Assembly: GCF_900258035.1 (NCBI RefSeq)
Contig: NZ_OGTP01000004.1
Location: forward strand, 186,001 to 250,000
Direction: 5' to 3'
Origin: Caballeronia novacaledonica
GTDB lineage: Bacteria > Pseudomonadota > Gammaproteobacteria > Burkholderiales > Burkholderiaceae
Length of the DNA: 64,000 nucleotides
Made by a program: the position numbers and the translations under genes. Numbering within the stretch: the first letter of the stretch is position 1; the number at the start of each line of letters is the position of its first letter. Of this stretch, positions 43,420-51,164 are shown piece after piece. The notes under the pieces are model-generated. The model ran no database searches, was not told the DNA's origin, and saw only the letters and a program-made list of their open reading frames with translations.

Positions 43420-46059
43420 ATGCTGCTGGTCGAACTCAAGCCCCTCGTGGGCCGCCTCAACGGCTTTTGCAAACAGGCGCTCGAAGATGGCGTCGGGCTG
43501 TGCGTATCGCGCGGTCATTACGAGATCACGGTCGAACATCTGCTCGTCAAGCTGTTCGACGATCAACAGGCCGACATCGCGCTGCTGCTGCGTCAACACG
43601 ACGTCGAGCCGGCGCTGGTGCAACGCTCGATCAACCTGTCGCTCGAGCAGATGAAGACGGGCAACGCGGGCCGCCCGGCGTTTTCGCCGCTCCTGCTCGA
43701 ATTGCTGCAGGACGCGTGGCTGATCGCGTCGGTGGACTTGCAGGAGCCGCGCATCCGCTCGGGCGCGGTGCTGCTCGCGTTCCTCGCGCGTCCGACCTAT
43801 TACGCGACGGGCGACTACGCCGCGCCGCTGCGCGCGCTCAATCGCGAAACGCTGATTCGTTCGTTCGACGCGGTCTGCGGCGGTTCCATCGAAGCGGGCA
43901 CGCGCGACGCGCTCGGCGACGGCGCAAGCGATGCGTCTGCCCCCGCCAGCGGCGACGGCAGCGCGATCGCGCGCTTCTGCGAGAACTTCACCGAGAAAGC
44001 ACGCGCGGGCAAGCTCGATCCGGTGTTCGGCCGCGACGCGGAGATTCGCCAGATGGTCGACATCCTCGCGCGCCGCCGCAAGAACAACCCGATCTGCGTC
44101 GGCGATCCGGGTGTCGGCAAGACGGCGGTGGTCGAAGGCCTGGCGCTGCGCGTGGTCGAAGGCGACGTGCCCGATTCGCTGAAGGACGTCACGATCCTCG
44201 GGCTCGACATGGGTCTCCTGCAAGCGGGTGCGAGCGTGAAGGGCGAGTTCGAGAATCGCCTGAAGGGCGTCATCACGGAAGTGAAGGCGTCGGCGAAACC
44301 GATCATTCTGTTCATCGACGAAGCGCACACGCTGATCGGCGCGGGCGGTCAGGCGGGCACGTCCGACGCGGCCAACCTGCTGAAGCCGGCGCTCGCGCGC
44401 GGCGAACTGCGCACGATCGCCGCGACGACGTGGGCCGAATACAAGAAGTACTTCGAAAAGGACGCGGCGCTCGCGCGGCGCTTCCAGCTCGTCAAGCTCG
44501 ACGAACCGGATCTCGATACCGCCGTGCTGATCCTGCGCGGCCTGAAGGAAAAGTACGAGGACGTGCACAAGGTCGTGCTGCGCGACGACGCGATCGTTGC
44601 GGCGGCCGAACTGTCGAGCCGCTACATCATGGGCCGCCAGTTGCCGGACAAGGCCGTCGATCTGCTCGACACCGCCTGCGCGCGCGTCAAGGTCCTGCAA
44701 AGCGCCAAGCCCGACGTGCTGGAAAACACCGAGCGCCGCATCCAGGCCTTGCAGCGCGAGAAGAACGGCCTCGAACGCGATGCCGACAATCAGCAGCCCG
44801 TCGACCTCGAACGGCTCGCCGAAATCGAGGCGGAGCTGCCGAAGCTCGACGCGCAAGCCGAAGCACTGCGCGCCGTCTGGGAACGGCAGCGCGACGCGGC
44901 CCGCGTGCTGCTCGACGCGCGCGCGGCGCGCCATGCGGCGAAAACCGAAGGCGCATCCGCCGACGTGCTCCAGTCGCTGTCCGACGCCATCACGGCCGCC
45001 GCCGAGGCGTTCCGGACCGCGCAGGGCAGCCAGCCGCTGGTGCATATCGACGTCGATCCGGACGTGGTCGCGCGCGTGATCTCGGACTGGACCGGCATTC
45101 CCGCCGGCAAGATGCTGCGCGATCAGGCGCAGAGCGTCATGCGCATGGCCGACACGCTGAAGGCGCGCATTCGCGGCCAGGACCACGCGATGGACCAGAT
45201 CGCCGAAGTGCTCAAGACGGCGAAGTCGGGCCTGAAGGATCCGGAGCAGCCGATGGGCGTGTTCCTGCTCGCGGGGCCGTCGGGCGTCGGCAAGACGGAG
45301 ACGGCGTTGTCGGTGGCGGACATTCTGTTCGGCGACGAGAAGTCGACCACGGTCATCAACATGAGCGAGTTCCAGGAGAAGCACAACGTGAGCCGGCTGA
45401 TTGGCTCGCCGCCGGGATATGTCGGTTATGGCGAGGGCGGCGTGCTGACCGAAGCGGTGCGTCAGCGCCCGTATTCGGTCGTGCTGCTCGACGAAGTGGA
45501 AAAGGCGCATCTCGACGTGATGAACCTGTTCTATCAGGTGTTCGACAAAGGCATGCTGTCGGACGGCGAGGGCAAGGAGATCGACTTCTCGAACACGGTG
45601 ATCTTCCTCACGTCGAACCTCGCGACCGACGTCATCACCGAAATGACCGCGGGCGAAGACAAGCCCGACGCGGCGACGCTGCTCTCCGCGGTGCGGCCGA
45701 TCCTGTCGAATCACTTCAAGCCCGCGCTGCTCGCGCGCATGACGGTGATTCCGTACTTCGCGCTCGCCACCGACGCGCTCGCGGGCATCGTGCGCCTCAA
45801 GCTCGACAAGATCGTGAGGCGCGTGGCGCACAACAACAAGATGCGCTTCAGCTACACCGATGCCGTCGTCGCGCAGATCGCGGCGCGCTGCACGGAAGTG
45901 GAAACGGGCGCGCGCAACATCGACTGGATCCTGCGCGGCACGGTCCTGCCGCTGATGTCGCAGGAAATCCTGACGCGCATGGGTGAAGGCGCGGCCTTGC
46001 CCGAAGTGGCGTTGGACGTGAATGAGGCTGGCGATTTCGTCGTGAGTTTTCCCGGCTGA
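43420..46059 (+). CDS. tssH: T6SS sheath-recycling ATPase TssH (ClpV)
   Basis: An 879-residue ClpB/ClpV-type AAA+ ATPase. The N-terminal Clp_N domain ([20 protein letters not shown]) binds contracted sheath. The first AAA has Walker A GDPGVGKT at about 228-235 and Walker [17 protein letters not shown] reduced middle domain follows. The second AAA has GPSGVGKTE near 620, with [37 protein letters not shown] precedes ATG 43420. It is the last gene of the tssB-H run and disassembles contracted TssB/C. Confidence 0.97.
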   Translation: MLLVELKPLVGRLNGFCKQALEDGVGLCVSRGHYEITVEHLLVKLFDDQQADIALLLRQHDVEPALVQRSINLSLEQMKTGNAGRPAFSPLLLELLQDAWLIASVDLQEPRIRSGAVLLAFLARPTYYATGDYAAPLRALNRETLIRSFDAVCGGSIEAGTRDALGDGASDASAPASGDGSAIARFCENFTEKARAGKLDPVFGRDAEIRQMVDILARRRKNNPICVGDPGVGKTAVVEGLALRVVEGDVPDSLKDVTILGLDMGLLQAGASVKGEFENRLKGVITEVKASAKPIILFIDEAHTLIGAGGQAGTSDAANLLKPALARGELRTIAATTWAEYKKYFEKDAALARRFQLVKLDEPDLDTAVLILRGLKEKYEDVHKVVLRDDAIVAAAELSSRYIMGRQLPDKAVDLLDTACARVKVLQSAKPDVLENTERRIQALQREKNGLERDADNQQPVDLERLAEIEAELPKLDAQAEALRAVWERQRDAARVLLDARAARHAAKTEGASADVLQSLSDAITAAAEAFRTAQGSQPLVHIDVDPDVVARVISDWTGIPAGKMLRDQAQSVMRMADTLKARIRGQDHAMDQIAEVLKTAKSGLKDPEQPMGVFLLAGPSGVGKTETALSVADILFGDEKSTTVINMSEFQEKHNVSRLIGSPPGYVGYGEGGVLTEAVRQRPYSVVLLDEVEKAHLDVMNLFYQVFDKGMLSDGEGKEIDFSNTVIFLTSNLATDVITEMTAGEDKPDAATLLSAVRPILSNHFKPALLARMTVIPYFALATDALAGIVRLKLDKIVRRVAHNNKMRFSYTDAVVAQIAARCTEVETGARNIDWILRGTVLPLMSQEILTRMGEGAALPEVALDVNEAGDFVVSFPG

Positions 46060-46061
46060 GC

Positions 46062-46075
46062 GTTACAACCGTAAC
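46062..46075 (+). promoter_or_regulatory. GTTAC-N4-GTAAC element upstream of spike cassette 2
   Basis: GTTACAACCGTAAC, flanked to give GCGTTAC-AACC-GTAACGC, a perfect 7-bp dyad. It begins two bases after the tssH stop and lies 108 bases before the pentapeptide gene. CTGAAAC follows at 46090-46096, in the box 2 position seen at hcp genes, but without its GTAAC. Confidence 0.55.
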
Positions 46076-46183
46076 GCACGGGCGGCCGGCTGAAACACGA
46101 TCGAAGCCCACCGCCCGCACACTGGCCGGAAACGTCGAGATGAGAGACGAAGCGATGAAGCGCAACGACACGAGGGAGACGGC

Positions 46184-47176
46184 GTGAGCACGGAACAGCT
46201 GGCGGCCACACTGGCGGGCGAGCGGATGATCGCCGATGCGGATCTTTCCGGAATCGATCTGTCCGGACAGGATTTGTCGGCTTGCCGGTTCCGCAACGTG
46301 AAGCTCGCCGGCGCGAATCTCGCCGGGGCGAGTCTCGCCGATGCGGATTTCGAGCAGGCGGATCTGACGGGCGCGAATCTGTCGCGCGTGAACGCGGCGG
46401 GTGCGTCGTTCGCACGGGTGAATCTGGGCGGCGCGATCGCGCAGGCGGCGAACTTCACGACGGCCTATTTCGCGGCCTGCGATTTCACGAAGACCGCTTT
46501 CCCGCAGTCCCGCTTCGTGCGCGCGGACATGCACGAATGCAGCTTCGCGCAGACCGATTTCACGCGGGCGGATCTGACGCGCCTGACCGCGATGAACACC
46601 GATTTTTCCAGCGCGATCTTCGCCGGCGCGACGCTGCGCAACGTGTTCTTCGCGGGCAGCGTGCTAACGAAGCAGGACTTGCGGACCTGCGATCTGACCA
46701 TGGCGATCCTCAACGAGGCGAACCTCGCGGGCGTCGATTTGAGCGGCGTGGCGCTCGACCGCACGAGCCTGATGAATGCTCAGCTCGAAGGCGCGACGCT
46801 GGCGGGCGTGCGCGGGACGTACGCCGCGATGATCGGCGCGCAGTTCGCAAACGCCGATTTGCAGTGCGCGAGCTTCGCGATGTGCGATGCGAGTGGCGCC
46901 GCTTTCGGCGCGGTGCGGGCCGACGCGAGTCAATGGACGCAGTCGGTGCTGCATTCGAGCCGCTGGCCGCGCGCGTCGCTGAGAGGGGCGCGGCTGATCG
47001 AATGCGATCTGTCGTACGCGGATCTGTCGGATGCCGATCTGTCGCGCGCAGATCTGAGCAACGCGAACCTGCATGCCGTCAAGCAGTTGAACACCCGCTG
47101 GGACGGCGCGGATCTGAAGACCGCGCGCAGGACCGACGAGGCGCTTGCGCGCGCCGAGCAGTGGCGCGCCGCCTGA
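46184..47176 (+). CDS. Pentapeptide-repeat protein, spike cassette 2
   Basis: A 330-residue protein composed of pentapeptide repeats (for example ADLSGIDLSGQDLSACRF), the same length as its paralog at 22942-23934 and with shared blocks such as DLRTCDLTM and LDRTSLMNAQLEGATLAGVR. GTG 46184 follows GGGAGACG. There is no signal peptide. It opens the second spike cassette, following tssH by 124 bases. The role is unknown; a beta-helical structure is predicted from the repeat pattern. Confidence 0.85.
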   Translation: MSTEQLAATLAGERMIADADLSGIDLSGQDLSACRFRNVKLAGANLAGASLADADFEQADLTGANLSRVNAAGASFARVNLGGAIAQAANFTTAYFAACDFTKTAFPQSRFVRADMHECSFAQTDFTRADLTRLTAMNTDFSSAIFAGATLRNVFFAGSVLTKQDLRTCDLTMAILNEANLAGVDLSGVALDRTSLMNAQLEGATLAGVRGTYAAMIGAQFANADLQCASFAMCDASGAAFGAVRADASQWTQSVLHSSRWPRASLRGARLIECDLSYADLSDADLSRADLSNANLHAVKQLNTRWDGADLKTARRTDEALARAEQWRAA

Positions 47177-47228
47177 ACCGTCCTTTTTATCGATCGAATC
47201 GAGCCAAACGAGCCAAACGAGCAAGCAA

Positions 47229-47903
47229 ATGAAGAACACCCTGGTGCCTCTCGCGCGTGCGGGACACGAGCATGCCGTCTGCCTCACCTATGCGACCGTC
47301 ACGGGCCGCGCCGGCAAATGGTTTTTCGTCAGCGCCGCCGATGCGTCGGTGGACCGCGCGCTGCGCGCCGACAGTTGCCTGATCGAACCGGATTGCGGCG
47401 ACGCGGTGCTCGTGTGCCGCGGCGGCGCGCTCGGTGCGAATGCCGCGGCGTACATCGTCGCGCTGCTGGCGCGTGCGTCGGCCGACGGCGCGCAATTGCT
47501 GCTGCCGGGCGGCGTCGCGCTGCATGCTTCGCAGGGCGACTTGCAGGTCGAGGCCGCCCGCATCGAACTGAAGGCGTCGGGCGAAGTGTCGCTGCAGGCG
47601 CCTGCGATCGGCATGGAAGGCGTGCACGGCGAGATGCGCTTTCATCGCATGGACGCGTCGATCAACGAGGTGCATGCGCGCCTGGGCATCGTCAGCACGA
47701 TGGCGCAGCAGGTGACCTCGACGGTCGGCCGGCTGGTGCAGAAGGCGCGCGACAGTTTCCGCTGGATCGAAAAGATCGACGAGACGCGCGCCGGACGCGT
47801 GCGCATGAAGGTCAATGAGCGCCTGCATGTGACCGCGCGCGATGTCAGCGTTTTGGCACAAGGGCACGTGAAGATCGACGGCGACAAGATCGACCTCGGC
47901 TGA
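47229..47903 (+). CDS. DUF3540 protein, spike cassette 2
   Basis: A 224-residue paralog of the DUF3540 protein at 23988-24656, sharing ATVTGRAGKWFFVSAADAS, RALRADSCLIEPDCGDAVLV and the C-terminal GHVKIDGDKIDLG. ATG 47229 follows a weak GCAAGCAA region. It is probably a spike-assembly accessory. Confidence 0.75.
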   Translation: MKNTLVPLARAGHEHAVCLTYATVTGRAGKWFFVSAADASVDRALRADSCLIEPDCGDAVLVCRGGALGANAAAYIVALLARASADGAQLLLPGGVALHASQGDLQVEAARIELKASGEVSLQAPAIGMEGVHGEMRFHRMDASINEVHARLGIVSTMAQQVTSTVGRLVQKARDSFRWIEKIDETRAGRVRMKVNERLHVTARDVSVLAQGHVKIDGDKIDLG

Positions 47904-47947
47904 GCGGCACGCAACGAGAAGACGCAAGACGAAGCAAGGAGCCAGCG

Positions 47948-48343
47948 ATGTTCGCCGTAACCAAGGAAAACGGGCAGTGCATGGGCATGCCCGACACCTG
48001 TCTGACACCCGCGCCGCCCGCGCCGCCGGTGCCGGTGCCGTACCCCAACATCGCGATGCCGATGATGGGCAACCCGGCCACGCTGAAAGTGATGGTGCAC
48101 GGCATGCCCGCGCTGACCAAGGCGTCGAAGATCCCGATCTCGAACGGCGATCAGGCGGGCGCGAGCGGCGGCGTCGCCTCGGGTTCGATGATGGGCCAGG
48201 CGGAGTTCGTGATGAGCAGTCAGGTCGTCAAGTTCGAAGGCAATTTCGCGGTGCGCCTGGGCGACACCACCAAACAAAACGGCGGCAATGCCGTCGGGAG
48301 CGTGCTGGCGCCGAGCCAGCCCGTCGTGATGATCATGAGTTGA
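47948..48343 (+). CDS. DUF4150 PAAR-like tip protein, spike cassette 2
   Basis: A 131-residue PAAR-like protein of the same length as its paralog at 24665-25060 and sharing the Pro-rich LTPAPPAPPVPVPYPNIAMP start. AAGGAG precedes ATG 47948. It is expected to cap VgrG copy 2. No toxin extension is present. Confidence 0.82.
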   Translation: MFAVTKENGQCMGMPDTCLTPAPPAPPVPVPYPNIAMPMMGNPATLKVMVHGMPALTKASKIPISNGDQAGASGGVASGSMMGQAEFVMSSQVVKFEGNFAVRLGDTTKQNGGNAVGSVLAPSQPVVMIMS

Positions 48344-48374
48344 GCGCGCGGCTTCGCGCGACGAACAGGGGAAA

Positions 48375-51152
48375 ATGATGGAGATGCTGTCCAGTCAGGT
48401 GCTCGCCAACCGGCGCTTCGATTTCAGCACGACCGCCAGCAAGAGCACCGGCGGCGGCTATGCCTTCCAGGTCGTGGAGATGGAAGGTTTCGAGGCGCTC
48501 TCGCAGCCGTTCCGCTTCACGCTGACGCTGGTATCGGACGATGCATCGGTCGACTTCGATGCGATGCTCGCGCACCCGGCCACCTTCACCATCTACGGTC
48601 CGGAAGGCGGCACGTCCACGCCGTATCACGGCATCCTGGCCGAATTCGAGCAGATGCATCACGCGGACAACTACGTGTTCTATCGCGCGGTGCTGGTGCC
48701 GCGCGTCTGGAGCCTGTCGCTATCGCGCATTTCCGAGGTGTATCTCGAAGAACAGTCGATCGGCGATACGCTCAAGACCGTGCTGAAGAACGGCGGCCTC
48801 ACGACCAAGGACTTCGAGTTCAAGCTGACCGGCACCTACCGCACGCGCAGTTTCGTCTGCCAGTTCGAGGAAACTTATCTGGAGTTCCTGTCGCGCTGGA
48901 TGGAGCACGAAGGCATGTACTTCTGCTTCGATCACGCGAGCGGGCAGGACAAGCTGATCGTCGTCGACAACACGCTGATGCTCGACAAGACCGGCACGGG
49001 CGAGACGGCCGAGGCGAAGCTGCTGCCGCTCGTCTATCGGCCGGACGACCGAATGAACACGGGTGTCGCGCACGACGCGGTGCGCAGCTTCATGTTGCGC
49101 GCCAGGCCGCTGCCCAAGGAAGTGCTGTTGCAGGACTTCAACCATCGCAAGGCGGCGGTGGCGCTGAAGGCGAAGGCAACCGTGTCGGAGCAGGGCCGCG
49201 GCCAGGTGATGATTTACGGCGAAAACTTCCGCGACGAAACCGAAGGCTCGCGCTACGCGACCCTGCGCGCACAGGAAATCTTCTGCGCCGGCCGCGTGTA
49301 CTCGGGCGAGGGCACGGCGGTCGGGCTGCGCGCGGGCTCGTTCATGAAGCTCGCCGGGCACTATCGCGCGGACTTCAACGCCGAGTATCTGTTGACGGAG
49401 ATTCATCATCGCGGCTCGCAGGCAGGCGCGCTGCTGTCGGGTGCGCGGACTTCCGCAGGCGATGGCGGCGCGGGCGGAGAAACCACCTATAGCAACAGCT
49501 TCCGCGCGATCGCCTCGGACGTGCAGTTCCGGGCGGAACGGGTGACGCCCAAGCCGCGCATTCCGGGCACCATGACGGCGACCATCGATGCCGAGAGCGA
49601 CGACCCCACGTACGCCGATCTCGACGAGTTCGGCCAGTACAAGGTGCAACTGCCGTTCGATCTCACCGACAAGAGCGCGAACAAGGGCTCGGCGCGCGTG
49701 CGCATGGCCTCGCCCTATGCGGGCAGCGGCTACGGCATGGATTTTCCGCTGCTGAAGGGCGCGGAAGTGCTGCTGTCCTTTACCGACGGCGATCCCGATC
49801 AGCCCGTCATCACCAACGCGGTGCCGAACTCGGCGAACAAGAGCGTGGTCACGAGCGAAAACGCGGCGGAGAACCTGATTCACACGGCGGGCGACAACAT
49901 TGTGAGCATCGACGACACTCGCGGAAAGCAGTCGATCACGCTGGAATCGCCGTATGAGGAAAGCAAGATGACGGTCGGCTACTCGGCGGCGTCGAGCGGC
50001 TTCTTCGTGAAGACGAAGGGCAGCTCGCAGTCGATGACGGCAGGCGTCGACAATTCGCTGACCGTGGGCGCGAAGAACGATATCTCGCTGTCGGTCAACA
50101 ATTCGCTGGCAGCCGGCATTTCGAGCGACTACACGATCGGGCTCGCGACCAGCTTCGCGGCGAGCGCGGAAGTCAGCTGGAAGCTCAGCCAGAGCGTCGA
50201 ACTGGACGACGGTCCCGAATCGGTGTGTCTCAATGAGAACGTCACCCAGAAGGCGAACGAAAAGGTCAAGCTGCAGGGCGGTCAGGGCGACACGATCACG
50301 GCGCTGATCGCGGGAACCAAGAAGCGCGTGCGCGCGGCGGTCATAGCGAGCCTGGCGGCGAACGGCGCGATTGCGGCGTCGGTCGCCACCGCGATGCTCA
50401 AGACCAACGGCGACGGCGAAACCGAGTATGGCGGCGACAGGAACCGCGACGCCGCACTGGTCGATTCGCTCGGCTCGGCGGCAGTGGGCGTGCTGGTGCA
50501 GGCGGTGGTGCAGAGCTATGCACGCGGCATTGCCGAGACGCTCGAAAAAACGACCAACACGCACGCCAGCACGATGGAGATGGATCGCAACGGCATCGTC
50601 ATGAAGGTGAGCAAGCCGAGCGCGGCGACCACCACGCCGGTGGTGAACGTCATGGGATTCGCGGTGGAAGTCGATGCCGTCGCCAGCGACACCTCGGTTT
50701 CGCAGATCAAGCATACGTGGGCGGGCACCGCGAGCGGCGAGCTGGCGATGAAGGAGGCGTCGACCGCACTTTCGTTTGCGAAGACGGCCGGCGGCGAGGG
50801 CGGCATGGTGACGCTGTCGGCAACGGGCGCCAAGATCGAATCGAAGCAGGCGGTGGAGACCGTATCGGACAAGGCGAGCGTGAAGGTCGAGCCGGCGCAG
50901 GTCACGCTTTCGACCGATCCGGCGAAGAAAGTGTCGGTGACGGTCTCGGAAGACTCGATCAACGCGGTCGCGAAGGATGCGTCGCTGCTGGTTTCCAGCG
51001 ACAAGATCCGTATGGCGATGTCCGACGGCACCAGTGGCCTGGGTTTCAAGTCGGATCAGGCGGTCTTCGTCTTCCAGAACCAGTCCGGCCTCAAGTGCAC
51101 GCCGGCGGGCGTCAAGCTCTACGCCGGCGGCAAACCGGTGCAACTGGGCTGA
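48375..51152 (+). CDS. vgrG: T6SS spike protein VgrG/TssI with C-terminal extension, cassette 2
   Basis: A 925-residue VgrG. ATG 48375 follows AGGGGAAA; ATG 48378 is an alternative. The gp27-like part contains FRFTLTLVSDDASVDFDAML and FEETYLEFLSRWMEHEGMYF. The OB-fold begins near residue 397 (GTMTATIDAESDDPTYADLD) and contains FPLLKGAEVLLSFTDGDPDQ. The extension from about 490 to the end differs strongly from copy 1 although the first half is alike, and ends in repetitive beta sequence (KPVQLG). Divergence of the tail suggests each VgrG fits its own cassette partners. Confidence 0.9.
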   Translation: MMEMLSSQVLANRRFDFSTTASKSTGGGYAFQVVEMEGFEALSQPFRFTLTLVSDDASVDFDAMLAHPATFTIYGPEGGTSTPYHGILAEFEQMHHADNYVFYRAVLVPRVWSLSLSRISEVYLEEQSIGDTLKTVLKNGGLTTKDFEFKLTGTYRTRSFVCQFEETYLEFLSRWMEHEGMYFCFDHASGQDKLIVVDNTLMLDKTGTGETAEAKLLPLVYRPDDRMNTGVAHDAVRSFMLRARPLPKEVLLQDFNHRKAAVALKAKATVSEQGRGQVMIYGENFRDETEGSRYATLRAQEIFCAGRVYSGEGTAVGLRAGSFMKLAGHYRADFNAEYLLTEIHHRGSQAGALLSGARTSAGDGGAGGETTYSNSFRAIASDVQFRAERVTPKPRIPGTMTATIDAESDDPTYADLDEFGQYKVQLPFDLTDKSANKGSARVRMASPYAGSGYGMDFPLLKGAEVLLSFTDGDPDQPVITNAVPNSANKSVVTSENAAENLIHTAGDNIVSIDDTRGKQSITLESPYEESKMTVGYSAASSGFFVKTKGSSQSMTAGVDNSLTVGAKNDISLSVNNSLAAGISSDYTIGLATSFAASAEVSWKLSQSVELDDGPESVCLNENVTQKANEKVKLQGGQGDTITALIAGTKKRVRAAVIASLAANGAIAASVATAMLKTNGDGETEYGGDRNRDAALVDSLGSAAVGVLVQAVVQSYARGIAETLEKTTNTHASTMEMDRNGIVMKVSKPSAATTTPVVNVMGFAVEVDAVASDTSVSQIKHTWAGTASGELAMKEASTALSFAKTAGGEGGMVTLSATGAKIESKQAVETVSDKASVKVEPAQVTLSTDPAKKVSVTVSEDSINAVAKDASLLVSSDKIRMAMSDGTSGLGFKSDQAVFVFQNQSGLKCTPAGVKLYAGGKPVQLG

Positions 51153-51164
51153 AGGATCGATGCG

